A stretch of 64,000 nt of DNA from Citrus sinensis (GCF_022201045.2 NC_068564.1:32641001-32705000), one strand, 5' to 3'; positions 48,126-61,600 are shown, counted from the stretch's first letter. The notes: generated from the letters alone by a model not told the origin. Numbers and translations are program-made.

Positions 48126-48340
48126 CAGGGGCGGAGACAGCATAGTAATTTACTAGGGGCTTTAAAAAAAATCATAATGATTTATTGGGGGTTTTAGAAA
48201 AAATTATAGGCTTGATTATAAATTAGTGGGGGTTTTAGAAAAAATTATTGAGAATTTTAAAAAAACTAAATTAATTATTAAAAAAAAATTTTCCAGTGGG
48301 GGCTTAAGTCCCCACTGGTCCTAAGGTGAATCCGCCCCTG
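48126..48340. mobile_element. Small hAT-like MITE, 215 bp
   Basis: Ends are CAGGGGCGGAGAC on the left and, inverted, CAGGGGCGGATTCACC on the right. Inside, GGGGGTTTTAGAAAAAATTAT words repeat and GGGGGCTTAAGTCCCC is palindromic. GATATA occurs next to each end but not as a clean 8-bp target duplication. Confidence 0.6.
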
Positions 48341-49216
48341 GATATAACGTGAAGATCTATCAAGAAATTATAAATTGACTTTGATAACTTAAATTATTAG
48401 GTAATGATATGGTCTAGACAACTTCCAATGGCTAAGATGTCGGCAGACAATCTAATAATTACGTGTGCCCACGCTCTTGGTAAGGAGTCATTTCCCTTCC
48501 AAGTTCCATGTTCCGAACGTATTCCAAATCTTTACGCAATTAAATAAGTAAACGATATACGATACATCCGCCAGCTTGAAATATGAAATAATATCTTCCT
48601 ACGCTAAATGACAGAACTGGGATCTCCTTTCTCTCAGCAAATCTCCTTCTGGCATCCATGTGCTTTTCATTCTCGTTCATCTTTAACTATGGGGTTGATC
48701 CAGATTTTACGCTTACTACTGGACTGGTGCATCCGCTGCAAAAATTCACAAGATTCAAATCTTAACATAAATTATAAGCCTCAAATCTAACCTAAATTTA
48801 AAGATTTCGTGTAAAACCTAAAGTCACAAATCTAAATATGGTTTCAAATATAATGCACCCGCACCATTCAATATATTTAGGATCTCAACACAAATAAATG
48901 AGAAATTCTAAGAAATACTGGACGTAATAAAATCATACAATAATATTATCAACAATTCAATCTTTAGAATAAGATTATTTGTGTATACAGACCAACTTTG
49001 TTACATGCACCAATTCCAGTGAATATTATGTATCATATGGCGAAAAGAATATGTAATTTTTGTTTCAAAACTTTTTTGAATTTATCTCACCACATGTTTA
49101 AATATTGTTAGTTAACGGTTCCATGTCATTTTGTGACGTGAAACCATAATTTATTTCTTATGTCGATAACCCAAATTCATTTCTCCTATTGTTACCATAA
49201 TGGGAGGAGTACTATA
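48341..49216. other. Intergenic, no gene seen
   Basis: AT-rich DNA between two MITEs, with no recognised features. Confidence 0.4.
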
Positions 49217-49980
49217 GATTCCCCTTCAAATATAAGTTCAAAATACTTACATCCAAATTCAAATGGGCTGTGACACTTACCTCCTTTAAAAATTAAAAAT
49301 ATTGTATTTATCCCCTTTACACTAACAATTTAAGTTATTTTAATTGAAAATGTCTATATTGCCCCTAAACATCCATCAAAATAAAATATCTTTTTGTGTG
49401 TAATGTGACAATATTGTCATTGATAAGTTAGGTTAATTACATAATTTATTTTTATTTAGAATTTTGGCCTTGTATATTAGATTTTCTTTTAAAATTTTGC
49501 TCCATAGTAAGATAATTCCATTTTATTCCATTTTCATCACATCATGGATTATATATTAATTTTATTTACATAAGACAATACATTCTCTTATTGATAACAA
49601 ATTAAATAAGCCTCACCAAACCTTCAAATGTTGTATTGCACTAATTTATTTACAGTTTTCAGTTTTTAAACCAAGAAAATATGAAAAATAAAATAAAATG
49701 TTATATAAATTAAGTAATTAACTTAACTTATTATTACTTAATTTAATTTATTAAAGATAATATTGTCATAACACATATATAATATTTCATGTTCATGGAT
49801 GTTTACTATTTGTAAAATAACTTAAATTGATTAAGGGCAATATGGATTTTTTTATTGTAGAATAACTTAAGTTGTTAGCATAAGAAAGTTAAGAGTAATG
49901 TTTTTAAATTTGAGGGGGTAAGTATCTTAGCCTATATGAGTTTAGGTGTAAGTATTCTCAGCTTATATCCCAGGGGAGAA
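49217..49980. mobile_element. Long-TIR foldback element upstream of the P450 gene
   Basis: The left end (about 49217-49380; AATATAAGTTCAAAATACTTAC, TTAAGTTATTTT, ATTGCCCCTAA) reappears inverted at the right end (about 49790-49980; GGGCAATATGGA, AATAACTTAAGTTGTTAGC, GTAAGTATTCTCAGCTTATAT). The arms are roughly 150-190 bp and diverged. The long TIR with no coding capacity suggests a Mutator-type MITE, but no 9-bp target duplication was confirmed. Confidence 0.65.
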
Positions 49981-50108
49981 TATGTAATTTTCCTTACTAT
50001 AATATAATATATTATTATGAAACAAGGATCTGCACGTATCGTAATAATCATCCAAAAATATTACAGCAGGTTCAACATTTTCAATCTTTGCATTAATTCA
50101 TCTACAAA

Positions 50109-50116
50109 TATAAATA
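50109..50116 (+). promoter_or_regulatory. TATA box of the P450 gene
   Basis: Reads TATAAATA, 96 bp upstream of the start codon, and sits only about 130 bp to the right of the foldback element. Confidence 0.7.
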
Positions 50117-50211
50117 GTAGAGACATGGTATATGCCTGCTTTAAATATGTTGTTCTTTGCATCCAATAAACCAGCTTCGATTGCAAGCTGTAGTTTCAGC
50201 TTTCAGGCAAA

Positions 50212-52028
50212 ATGCTTTTGTACTTAATTCTCTTGATAGCCTTGTACATCGTAGCAACCCACTTGAATAACAAGATAAAAAATCTCCCACCAAACCCCTT
50301 CCCAGCTCTGCCCATCGTAGGCCACCTTTACCTCATCTTCAAGAATAAACCTCTCCACCGAACTCTCTCCCAACTCTCATCCAAACACGGCCCTGTTCTC
50401 CTCCTCAACCTCGGCACCCGTCGTGTCCTCCTCTTGTCCTCTCCATCCGCCGTAGAAGAATGCTTCACCAAAAGCGACGTCGTCTTCGCCAACCGCCCTC
50501 GTATCCTCCTCGGAGAGCACTTAGGCTACAACAGCACCAGCCTGGTGTGGTCCCCATACGGCAGCCATTGGAGAAACCTGAGGAAACTTCTCTCTCATGA
50601 TATCTTATCAAACACAAGTCTCCAAACGCTTTCTTGCTGCATACGCAAGGACGAGGTCAGATCATTGATTCAAAGACTCATCAACAATCAAAATCAAACG
50701 GTGGACATGAAATCTGCTTTCCTTGACTTTACGCTGAACGTGATTACGAGGATGATGGCTGGGAAGAGGTACTTCGGCGACGATGTGGCTGCCCGAGTCG
50801 CGGAGGAGGCAGAGAGATTTCGAGAGATGATGGCTGAAACAGTGCGTGTTGGTGGCGGGGTAAATGCATTAGATGTTTTGCCGGTGTTAAAGTGGCTAGC
50901 TTTTGGAGCTGCAGAGAGAAAGTTTATTGCTTTGCAAGAGAAGAGAGATCGGTTTATGCAAGATTTAATAGAAGACAATAAAAGAAAAATGGGGATTGAT
51001 CATGCGAATGATCGGAGAATGAAGACGATGGTTGAAGTTTTGTTGTCTTTGCAAGACCAATCAGATGCCCAGTTTTACAAGGACGAAACTATTAAAAGCC
51101 TCATGCTAGTAAGACATTAATTTGTCTTTAATACTACCACTGGTTCTTTATCTAATAACTTAAGTTCGGTCTGTTGTATTTTTTTTTTTTAATTTCAGCT
51201 TACTTTTTAAAATGTCTGGTAAATACTTGCAGATTGCTACTATTGTTTGCTACAACAATAAATTCAAAAAGTACGGGATGAAATTAAAGCAACTTTCAAT
51301 TGACCGCTAATATTATTAACAAATTACTAAGCGGACTCTTAAGGTTTTAGATTGAATGAGTTACCAACAATAATGATGTTTTTACTGCATCTTAATTTCT
51401 ACAGGTTTTCTTAGTAGCAGCAAATGACACTTCATTGGGGACAATAGAATGGGCAATGTCACTTCTGCTAAACAATCCAGATATTTTGGAAAAAGCACGA
51501 AGCGAAATTGACAATCAAATAGGATTTGATCGTTTTGTTGATGAACTTGATTTGACTAAACTCCCTTATCTTCGTTGTATTATATTAGAAACATTGCGGT
51601 TGTACCCAGCAGGGCCTTTTCTATTGCCACATGAATCATCAGAAGAGTGTACGGTTGGAGGGTTCCGCATACCGCGTGGCACAATGCTATTGGTGAACAT
51701 ATGGGCCATACAAAATGACCCTAAAATTTGGGAGAATCCAACAAAGTTCAATCCTGAGAGATTTGAGGGGATCGAAGGCGCGAGAGATCATGGGTTCAAG
51801 TTCATGCCATTTGGGTCAGGGAGAAGGAGCTGTCCTGGTGAAGCCTTGTCAATGAGGATTGTTGGATTGACGCTGGGATCATTGATTCAGTGCTTTGAGT
51901 GGGAAAGAGTTGGTGAGAAGATGGAGGACATGGCCGAGGCGTCTGGGCTTGTTTTGGCAAAGGTTCAGCCTTTGCAGGCTAAGTGTCGCCCACGCCCAGC
52001 AATGCTCAAGCTTCTTTCACAAATATGA
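50212..52028 (+). CDS. Cytochrome P450, CYP81 type
   Basis: Two exons (50212-51108, 51405-52028) with a phase-0 intron of 296 bp encode 506 aa, the normal P450 length and exon count for this family. An N-terminal membrane anchor (residues 1-18) precedes the proline-rich hinge LPPNPFPALPIVGHL. The C-helix is WRNLRK. The I-helix reads AANDTS (304-309), ExxR is ETLR (361-364), PERF is at 416-419, and the haem loop is FGSGRRSCPG (435-444) with Cys442. The C-terminus (LGSLIQCFEWERVGEKMEDM, then RPAMLKLLSQI) is typical of CYP81. These ER-bound enzymes hydroxylate or bridge specialised metabolites such as flavonoids, lignans or glucosinolates; the substrate cannot be told from sequence. No functional link to the neighbouring receptors is apparent. 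Confidence 0.93.
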
Positions 52029-53252
52029 CTAATTTTTGCCATGCATATGATGATACCGCATTTTGATGGTTGGCGTCGGATGATAAATAATCAAAACTTT
52101 GTTGTTTATTAGATATAGAATAAATTAACAAAGGTAATGAACTAAAATTATTTAATTTCCATTTTCTGAATTTTGAATTTGAACCCAAATACTTATATGT
52201 AACTTGGCAATTTTCAAAGAAATAATGAGGTTTTATTGTCCCTCATCCTAAGAGTACTCGACATAATTATAGCTTGTAGAGTTGCCAATTCACTGTTCTG
52301 CCCCTAAATTATAAATAAATACAGGTGATGCTCCCTCTTCCGCAACATTTTTTAGTTAAAAAAAATAAAGCAAATATAAATTTAGTTGGTTTGGTTACAC
52401 TTTCGGTTAGACTTTTCAGCAATTTTCCTGGAGTCCCCACCAACACTAATGAGGTTTATGTTTGATCAGCAATGAGTGCACTACCGTGTCCAACAATGTC
52501 GACAAAGACTTCGAGTCCTAAGATAAAAATAAAACTACCAATCTTTTATGCGATTAAACCTTTTTTAGAAGTATATATATATACACACACACACTTCGGT
52601 TAATGTTGGATCTAACTTTTTAAAATTAAAATAATATTCTTGTAAGATGAATATTAAAATTCAAATAATCTAACATACAACCTGTGAAAAATGAATGATA
52701 ATTAAATGAATTTTAATTTTAATAGAATTACTTATTGACATGGACCGCTTGGGTGACAGTTGAAAATACATAAACTAGATAATTAAATAATTAGCTCAAA
52801 TTATAAGGCCTGAAATGATATTTGCCCTAAATAAACACAATAAAGTCAGCAACCATTCAATAACCAGCATATATTTGAATACTTGAAGTGACTAGAATTT
52901 CCACGTGATGGGTTGTCTTCCGCTCCAGCTAGTTCTGAGATGCAAGAGACGACTTAGACGCAAGTCATTGCCGTGTTACGACCCAAGTCTTTGACTCTTT
53001 GGAAGAAACAATTAAGGAAGACTTTCCGTTGGCATGGGCCAAGGACGAGCCAAGTTGTGCATGGTCGTTAGTCATGCACGATAGAAATATCATTTAGCAT
53101 TAATTAACCATCGCTAGCTTGTTCGTTAGAAGCCACGAGTTTTGAAATATATGCAGCTTCCTCGAGCCATCATTATTGAGACTGTCGGGTAGCTCCTCTC
53201 CGTGCAATTATTGTCATAAGTCACGAGAGGATATAATTGACGCTACTAATGA
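52029..53252. other. Intergenic between P450 and the hAT-type MITE
   Basis: AT-rich with a (TA)n(CA)n tract near 52575-52594. Any distal promoter of GLR-E that predates the MITE would be here, at the right end. Confidence 0.45.
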
Positions 53253-54266
53253 AATGCGATTAGGGATGGTAAAAATTTTTACGGGACGGGTATCTTCAGA
53301 GATTTTCTCCATTTGGAGAGAGTATAAAGATAATTTCATATCCAATTTCTTATTCGGGGAAGAGATGTAGAAATTTTTTTACTCAATTTATTATTCGGGG
53401 AGGAGATGGGGATGAAGTGGAATCCCCATCCCCTACCCATTTTCTCATTTTAATTTTTAATTTTATTTTAATTTTTTAAAATTATTAGTAAATAAATTAT
53501 AAAATTATAAATATTGGTAAAAATAAAAAATATCAAAATATTTATATTATTAAATTTTTAGGCCTAATTAACTAATTAAAATCCTAAATTTTTATTTAAG
53601 ACATTAAAAAGACCGAGTAGATTCTATTAGTCCAAAATTTTTTAATTTTAATATTCTTTAAATATTTTAAACTTAAATCTATTTTTTTATTTATTTTTAG
53701 ATGTTATAATTACCCACAGCGAATCACAATTTTAATATCTAATCTAATCTAATCTAATCTAATATTTGCTCTTGATTTGCTCCGATTTAACTATTGTGTT
53801 GTAAAGGGAATAATCCACATTTATAAAGTGTCCACGCCACTATTGAAAAAGTTAATTTTGAATCTAAATTCGATTTTATTTGTAATAATTTTGTATTAGA
53901 CTATTGATTTGTTCATGATAGTTTATAAAAGAAGTTTGTATCCCTTACATGTTGCGTTACTTACTAATTTAATGTATGTGACTTTTGTAATGGATATTAA
54001 TATAAGATATATTTCGAACTTTACTTTTGTTTGAATTTTTTATTTTAATATGATTAACTCAAAATCGAAAAAAAAAATGTATTAGTTATTCGGGGATCGG
54101 GGACCCTCGGAGATCTCCTTTTATTATTCAGGGAGGGAATGCAGATTCTCTCAAGTAATTCTGGCGGAGACGGGGAGGGGACGAGGACATACGCAAAATA
54201 TCAGGGATGGGTACGGGGAGATTGGTCCCCTCCCCTCCCCTCCCCATTGCCATCCCTAAATGCGAT
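53253..54266. mobile_element. hAT-type MITE with perfect 8-bp target duplication
   Basis: The element (53261-54258, 998 bp) begins TAGGGATGGTAA and ends TTGCCATCCCTA, an inverted pair. AATGCGAT directly flanks both sides (53253-53260 and 54259-54266), the 8-bp duplication expected of hAT elements. The subterminal parts are G-rich on one side (GGGGAGGAGATGGGG) and C-rich on the other (CCCCTCCCCTCCCC). The core is AT-rich and contains (TCTAA)n at about 53738-53762. There is no transposase. The right end is 44 bp before the GLR-E start codon. Confidence 0.93.
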
Positions 54267-54302
54267 CAGTCTGCTGGCTCTTCTCCCACTAAAGCTTAGA
54301 CA

Positions 54303-57300
54303 ATGGCGAGCCAAAATCAGTACTTGCTCTTGCTTATTTTAGTCATCTTTTCATTTCCAATACTTGAGCCCTCAGAATCAATGGAAATTGTAAAAGTGGG
54401 TGTAATTCTAGATATGAAATCCACTGTGGGAAGCATGGCAAATAGGACTATATCGATGGCACTCTCCGACTTCTATTCTCGGAACTCCCATTATCGGACA
54501 AGGCTGAATCTCCTCACCAGGGATTCTCAAAACGATGTCGTTCTTGCGGCATTTTCAGGTAATATTTTCATTCACTGTTACTGTCACTTACTCTCTACTT
54601 AAAGAAATCCCTCATAGAAACATGAAATGCCATTATTTACCGGTAGATCAAGCATTTTCTAATAATTATCTATCAAATATTGACCAAATGCAGCTATTGA
54701 TTTGATGAAGAATGAAAAAGTGCATGCCATCATTGGACCTCAAAGGTCATCAGAAGCTAAGTTTGTGATCAATCTCGGAGAAAAAGCAAAGGTTCCAATC
54801 ATTTCATTTTCAGCTACAAGTCCTTCTCTTTCTCCAAGTGAGCATGAAAACAAGTTTTTCGTTCGTTCTGCCTATAATGACTCCTCTCAAGTGAAAGCCC
54901 TAGCATCCATTGTTAAAGCCTATGGTTGGAGGGAAATTATCCTAATTTATGAAGATACAGATTACGGTAGTGGCTTGATTCCATATCTGATCGATGCTTT
55001 ACAAGAATCTGACACTAGGGTTCGTTATAGAAGTGTCGTTTCATCAAATGCTAATGATAATGAAATTTTGATGGAGCTGGAGAAGCTAAAGAAAAACCGA
55101 ACTACGATTTTCTTGGTGCATATGACAGCTTCTCTTGGTTCCAAGCTCTTCAAACAAGCAAAAATTGCAGGAATGATGAGTGAAGGGTATGCATGGATTG
55201 CCACACAAGGTTTATCGACATTGTTGGATCCTGTTAAAGACATGGAATCGATGCAAGGAGTATTGGGTTTAAGGCCATACATACCAAGCTCAAAAAAACT
55301 TGAACATTTCAAATTGAGATGGATCAAGTCGGCAGATAAACCAGATGGCTCAACTGGAGGATCAAACCTCTTTGGATTGTGGGCATATGATACAGTATGG
55401 GCAATAGCTATGGCTGTAGAGAGGGCTGGCATAGAGAATTCTAGCTTCTTGAAGTCAAATACAAGCAAGAGTAGAGTTGATATAGCAGCCTTGGGAACAT
55501 TTGAAATGGGTGCGAAGCTTCTTGACACATTGATAAACACTACATTTGAAGGCTTAAGTGGAAACTTTCATTTGGTTAACGGACAATTGGAACCTTCAGC
55601 CTTTGAAATATTCAATGTGATAGGAACTTCTGAGAGAGTTATCGGATACTGGACTAAAGAGAAAGAACTTCTTTCAGAGTTGAATGATAATAACGGTAGA
55701 GCGACAAACAATCTGAAGAATCCAATTTGGCCAGGAAATACAATAGATCAGCCTAGGAAGTTGAAGATTGGGGTTCCTGTGAGAGAAGGTTTTACTGAAT
55801 TTATTAAAGTAGTTGAAAATAAAAACAAGACCACCCAAGTTTCAGGTTTCTGCTACGATATGTTCCACGCTGTACTACAAGTTTTAGAATTTCCACTCCC
55901 GTATGAATTTGTTCCATTCCATGATGGGAGTTTCGATGAACTTCTTCACAAAATCGAAAAACAGGTACGTTTTAAAAACCGTTCTTTAGATATTTCTAAG
56001 AATACATACCTGCAATTGAATGTTGTTTAGAACACTGCTTCTTAATACATCTCTATTAAAAATAAACTTGTATTTTTTTTCCTTGCATTCTAAGTTTTTA
56101 GTTGTTAACATCCCAAGTTTTAGTTGTGTCCATAACATGTAAGTTGGAACGAGAACTTATCGGGTCAGTAATAAAGAACTTCAGGTGTTTATTTATTTAT
56201 TTATTTAAAACAAAGCGTAGGAATGGGAGTAAGGAAATATCGACACACACACACACACAATTGTACGGTAGTAAATATCGATAACTGCACGCACCATTGA
56301 ACGGTAGTAATTCTCTTTTTTTAATGGACAAAGATTGACCAAGATCATTTGCAGTCGTGTAAAACATTTTAATTTCAATCTTGTTCAGAAGGAAAGTTTT
56401 ATGTTTATTATTTCAAGAACAAAAACTCATTAATTGTAATCATATTGCAGGAATTCGATGCTGCAGTGGGAGATACAACAATTGTGGCTAATCGTTCAAC
56501 GTTTGTTGATTTTACGCTGCCGTATTCAGAATCAGGCGTGTCAATGTTAGTTTTGGTGAAAGATGATGAGAGGAAAAACTTTTGGATATTCTTAAAGCCT
56601 CTAAGTTGGGATCTTTGGTTAACAACAGGAGCAGCTTTCATTTTCACGGGCTTGGTTGTTTGGGTTCTTGAACACCGTATCAACACTGAATTCAGAGGCC
56701 CCCCACAGCATCAAATTGGCACAATATTTTGGTTTTCCTTCTCAACACTCGTCTTTGCTCATAGTAACGCCCTCGGAGCACTTATGCCTTTATAGCACAC
56801 GTTAAGAGTTTTTTTTTTTTTTTTTCCTTTTAATTCATTTGTGATATTTACTGAAAATCATTTTTGTTATGGTTCCAGGGGAGAGAGTGGTGAACAACTT
56901 GTCAAGGTTTGTGCTCATCATATGGGTTTTTGTGGTGCTAATCTTGACACAAAGTTACACCGCAAGCTTGACTTCAATGTTGACAGTACAACGGCTGCAG
57001 CCTTCATTTACTGATGTTAAGGATATTCAGAAAAATGGTTACTTTGTAGGATACCAGACCAATTCTTTTGTGAAAGATCTCTTGACAAAAAAACTGAATT
57101 TTAATGAGACCAGGTTGAAGAATTATACCACCTCAGAAGACTATCATGATGCTTTGTCTAATGGTGAGGTAGCTGCAATTTTTGATGAAATTCCCTACAT
57201 TAAGATCTTCCTCGCTAGCTACTGCTCAAGGTATATGATGGTCGGACCAACCTACAGGACTGACGGATTCGGCTTTGTAAGTCCTCTACATATTGAAATT

Positions 57301-57322
57301 CTCTATTGTTCTGAATGAACTT

Positions 57323-57353
<31 letters not shown>

Positions 57354-57951
57354 GGAAATGATAAATACACGTCAAAAGATAACTAAAATACATTCCGCCT
57401 TGTTTCAGGCCTTTCCGCTAGGATCCCCACTAGTCCCTTACATCTCAAGGGCAATCTTGAAAGTCACTGAAGATAAGGAGAAAATGGAAAATATTGAAAA
57501 GGCTTTAGGCAATCAAGCAACCTGTGAAGGTCAAGGTCCAACCACGTTGTCTTCGGATAGTCTCAGTGTTTACAGCTTTGGAGGCCTGTTCATCATCGCA
57601 GGAATTGCTTCCATGTCTTCGCTCTTGATATATGTGTTCAACTTTGTTTGTTTTCACCGGCCCGAGTTGAACAACCACGATCCCGAAAGATCATTCTGGT
57701 CGAAAATCATTGATTTGATGAAGCACTTTGACCAGAGAGATCCCTCCTTACATCCTTTTATGAAGAGAAGTGAATCCAGAGTTCATCCTGAAGCAAGTCC
57801 TGAAGGCAATGGAGCTTCGCCCGATACTGATGATATGCAGAACCATTCGAGGGATTCCAACGAAGGAGCAGATACTGTTGGCAGCTATGAAGAGGAGGCT
57901 CATTCTTCAGTGGGTAATGATGCATCTATCGGCGCACCTAACGCATCTTAG
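54303..57951 (+). CDS. Glutamate receptor-like channel, clade II type, canonical pore (GLR-E)
   Basis: Five exons (54303-54558, 54694-55964, 56451-56763, 56879-57276, 57409-57951) join in phase to 926 aa. A signal peptide (about 1-26) is followed by the receptor domain (HAIIGPQRSSEAKF, VPIISFSATSPSLS, IYEDTDYGSG), the ligand domain with VGDTTIVANR and LPYSESGVSM, M1 (SWDLWLTTGAAFIFTGLVVW), pore FSTLVFAH (606-613) followed by RER, M3 with LTQSYTASLTSMLTV, and M4 (about 803-826). The tail is about 100 aa and Ser/Asp/Glu-rich. It is clearly more distant from GLR-A to -D and has a short intron 1 (135 bp versus about 1.2 kb) and a longer intron 2 (486 bp, with a CA repeat at about 56242-56259). 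Its upstream region is split by a hAT-type MITE. Confidence 0.94.
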
Positions 57952-58450
57952 ATACACCTTACATTAGCAGCAATTGTCTATGGCAAGTAGACTAGTAAGT
58001 TGTATTTTTCTGCTTGTCGCACATATCTTCGTGGGCAAAGCAATAATCTGCAGCCATATCGTACTTGCCTTGAAATCAACTGTAACAATTCAGCCTATTT
58101 AACGCGCGCACATTGAGCTTCACGCAAATAAAATCATGTATAGGCCATCCAACGCATATCTTCTATTCAGAAACATACGTTTAACACAACTGAAAAAAAG
58201 GATTTAAGTAGCTCTACACAGATGATGAATGATGATATACATGAAGGGCAAAAAGAACATCTAATTTGAATAACTTATTGAATAATTAGCAAGGATGTTT
58301 GATTCCCTCCTGAGTACTGTTGCAAATATTCAATATCAACAACTAACGAAGATAATGATACAGTAATGCTCCTACAATTTTGGGCATATGAATATAATCT
58401 ACAGACTACAGTCATAATTTACAATGGTCCAAGATGGAAACAAAAATGAG
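57952..58450. other. Intergenic between GLR-E and the DGK gene (convergent)
   Basis: Contains both 3' untranslated regions. No other feature was recognised. Confidence 0.5.
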
Positions 58451-58643
58451 CAACCCAGGGAGCCAAACCCAAATGAACTAAATGCCAGATAATTAATCCC
58501 CATGGATCATTAGAGATTGAAAGGGCACTCTCTCAATCTCAACGAACAACCCAGGGAGCCAAACCCGAATGAACTAACTGCCAGATAATTTACTCCCCAC
58601 TGATCATTAGAGATTGAAAGGGCACTCTCTTAATCTCAACGAA
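58451..58643 (-). repeat. 96-bp tandem duplication at the 3' end of the DGK gene
   Basis: Two adjacent units (58451-58546 and 58547-58643) share CAACCCAGGGAGCCAAACCC at one end and ATCTCAACGAA at the other, with few mismatches. The right unit includes the last codons and stop of the kinase; the left unit is its downstream copy and falls in the 3' UTR. Confidence 0.85.
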
Positions 58644-61600
58644 CGTCGAGTAGTCTCTGTTCAGTGGCTGTTTCCATGGTTCTCCATCCATCTGCATAAA
58701 TGCATCTTTCCACTCACCACCCCTGAATTCCAATCTAATAGCTGCAGCCTGATCAATATCCATAAAAAATTAATTAGCAAATAAGCTTGGATTTTTTATG
58801 TAAGAAAACCACAAAAGGTAAATTATTGTGCCAAGGGAATCAGCATCTTTCTCTCCTTTCCCAAACTAATTCAAAGATTTAATCTTATATCTTTTCTAAC
58901 AATTGGGATTATACTCTCCAAGGAATAAGTATCTACAGACAATGGCCCACTAAAGAATGGAGCATATTTGCTGATAAGATCTAACAGTTTAAATTCAAAA
59001 TTAATTTTCCAAAATCAAGAGTTAGGGAATCGAACATAGAAAAGATTACATAATATTAAGATTCAAAACCAACACAATTTATCACTATGACATATTTCTT
59101 TATGATGAAAAGATAGTTTGATACTAATCATCAATAAAAGGGAAAATAATTGGTGCAAATTGTTTGAGCTATTCTTCCATTTTCTTTGATTCTATACAAA
59201 ATAGCTTCTTAGATGGCAAATTCTGCCTTTTCACTTTGATAATAAGCATCTTACACACAACCAGTAATAAGCCGTCAGGGATGCGGTTTGCATACTAGTT
59301 GTGTAACCAAGCTATATTATCCTCTTTGTGTTTTCTCTCTAACAAATTATTTCACTGGGATACATATATTGTTGATCCCCTGGTTATAAATAATAAATTA
59401 ATACTGCATGCTGATAAATCATGGTAGAGGACTTGTGCCACTGGCAACTTTCACAAGCATTTCACAGGTCAGAAATACACAGAGCACATTTTTTAGGGCA
59501 ATGAGAGCTAATTGATGCAGTCATTTTCTGCGCAAAGAAGGAATGGTGCATAGCTCTCAATAATTACCACCGATTATACTCTCATTCAGACCAGTCTATT
59601 TATAGACTTGCACTTTTGCTTTGAAAGTGAACAAACAAACTCTGCAGAGACTGCAGTACCTGGGCAATGTGTTTGGCAGAGATGAGTTCAACCATAACGA
59701 AAGATGCATGCCATCCTTGCTTCAAACCAAAAATTTCTAGAAGACCATCATCAGCATGGGCCTCAACAAAGCCTTTCTGAAATCACACAGAAATTTCCTT
59801 GGAATATGTACAAACAAAATCTCTCAACAAATATAATTTGCCAAGCAGCTGAAAGTTTTAATTGGTGGCTGAAATCATACAATCTATACCTTTTCCAAAT
59901 ACTCTGGACTCAAATTTCCCCACGGATTTCTTCCACTGGCATAGTTATGAAGATTCAAAGCAACTATTGCCCTCACACTAGAAGAAACAAATAAAAAATT
60001 AGTAGAACTAACACCAAACTCAGAAGCAAGGAACAAAAAGTATAGTCTGCCATCTGTATGATATCACACAAAATTAAGCAATGGATCTTTAAAGAAGACT
60101 CAGCATCAGAAAGAAACAAGTCAAAGCAATATAACCATAAGCATTCATTTCAAGGACAACTACCAAAAAAGGATCATTGAAAGCAAACCATCACCCAGAT
60201 ATTCGAACTCCACCTTTTAGGGACTGCAACCTGCTCCCATTCTGAGCAATTGACCTTCTTAACATGCATCCGTAGGATGTTCTTGAGTCCCCTACAACCA
60301 GAAAACATTTCAATAAAAACCATAAAATAGAAGATTGTGGCAATGCTTAAAGCAGGAGCATCATAACATAGCATAAAAATATCACTGGTGAAGGATCACT
60401 GTTTCTCAGTAGTACAAGCGAAAGTACTCTTGAAATTTTTAAGCTTACAATAACAATATGTCGCTACTAGAAGTGGCATAGACAGCTAATTATCCACATA
60501 GCAGTCTACATACAATTCATGCACAAGTATTTCTGCAAAACTACTCAGGTCTTTCATGCTTACGCTGCCAAAGAACTCATACTTTATTCTTAACCAGGGA
60601 AGAAAGATAAATGCAAGAGTTTTCCTTTCCAGTTAGAAGCAAAATAAAAATTAAAATACAAATGAGCCGAAACTGATAAAAAATAAAATCCTAATTTTCC
60701 TAACAAAGTTGATTGATTGTTGCGAACCATACATAAACAAGCTACAAACCATCATTAATATAACAAACTGCCCAACTCGCAGATATCTAACCTTAAATTT
60801 GGATCACTTATGCAAGGTGTGAGGAACCAACCCTGAGTGCAACTGTAGCCAGAGTATATTAACTGCAACAGACAGACCAATAACAGTATTATCATTAAAA
60901 AAAAAATACCAACAGTCAGTTTTCTAAGCATTGGCTTATGCATTCGTGCTGCAAACAAGTGCTCTGATAAGAAAAGCAGTAGAAAGACTTCTCCAAAAGA
61001 GGTTTAACAATTAATAAATTTGGTTTCTATAAATAATGTATCAGTAAATTTAGTCTCTGCAAATGTGAGAAATAGTTAATTTTAGAAATTAACCATTTTG
61101 AAAAATAAATAAGGATGAAAGTAAATTTTCATAACTTCCGTTACAACTCAGAAATAAGTTCTTTACAACATGACAACATATAATTATTTGAAACTACTAA
61201 GAACTTCTTTCTCTTCTTGGGGGAGGGATAACATTTCAGTGATGGTATATAAAAATTTGGATTAAGAGAGGATTTTCTGAAGGCACTTGATTCGTTTTAG
61301 TGTTTTCTGAAAAGTTAAAACTGATCGTTAGAATTCAAATTCTCAAAAAGCATCCCCTTCCTTACTTCCAAAATTGATGTGAATGAAAGATGCTTTAAAC
61401 TTTGACCAGAATTATTACCAAACAAACACTTGGCCTTTCATTAGGAATCAATATTCAGTAGACAAAAATGGCTTTATATGACATGATCACCCCGGGTCTG
61501 GAGCACTACACTTAAAATGAAACGGCAAAAGCAGCATAAACAAGAAGGTCTATTCATCTGAAAGATGCCTATAAAAGAAAGGGTTAATTTCAAATTACCC

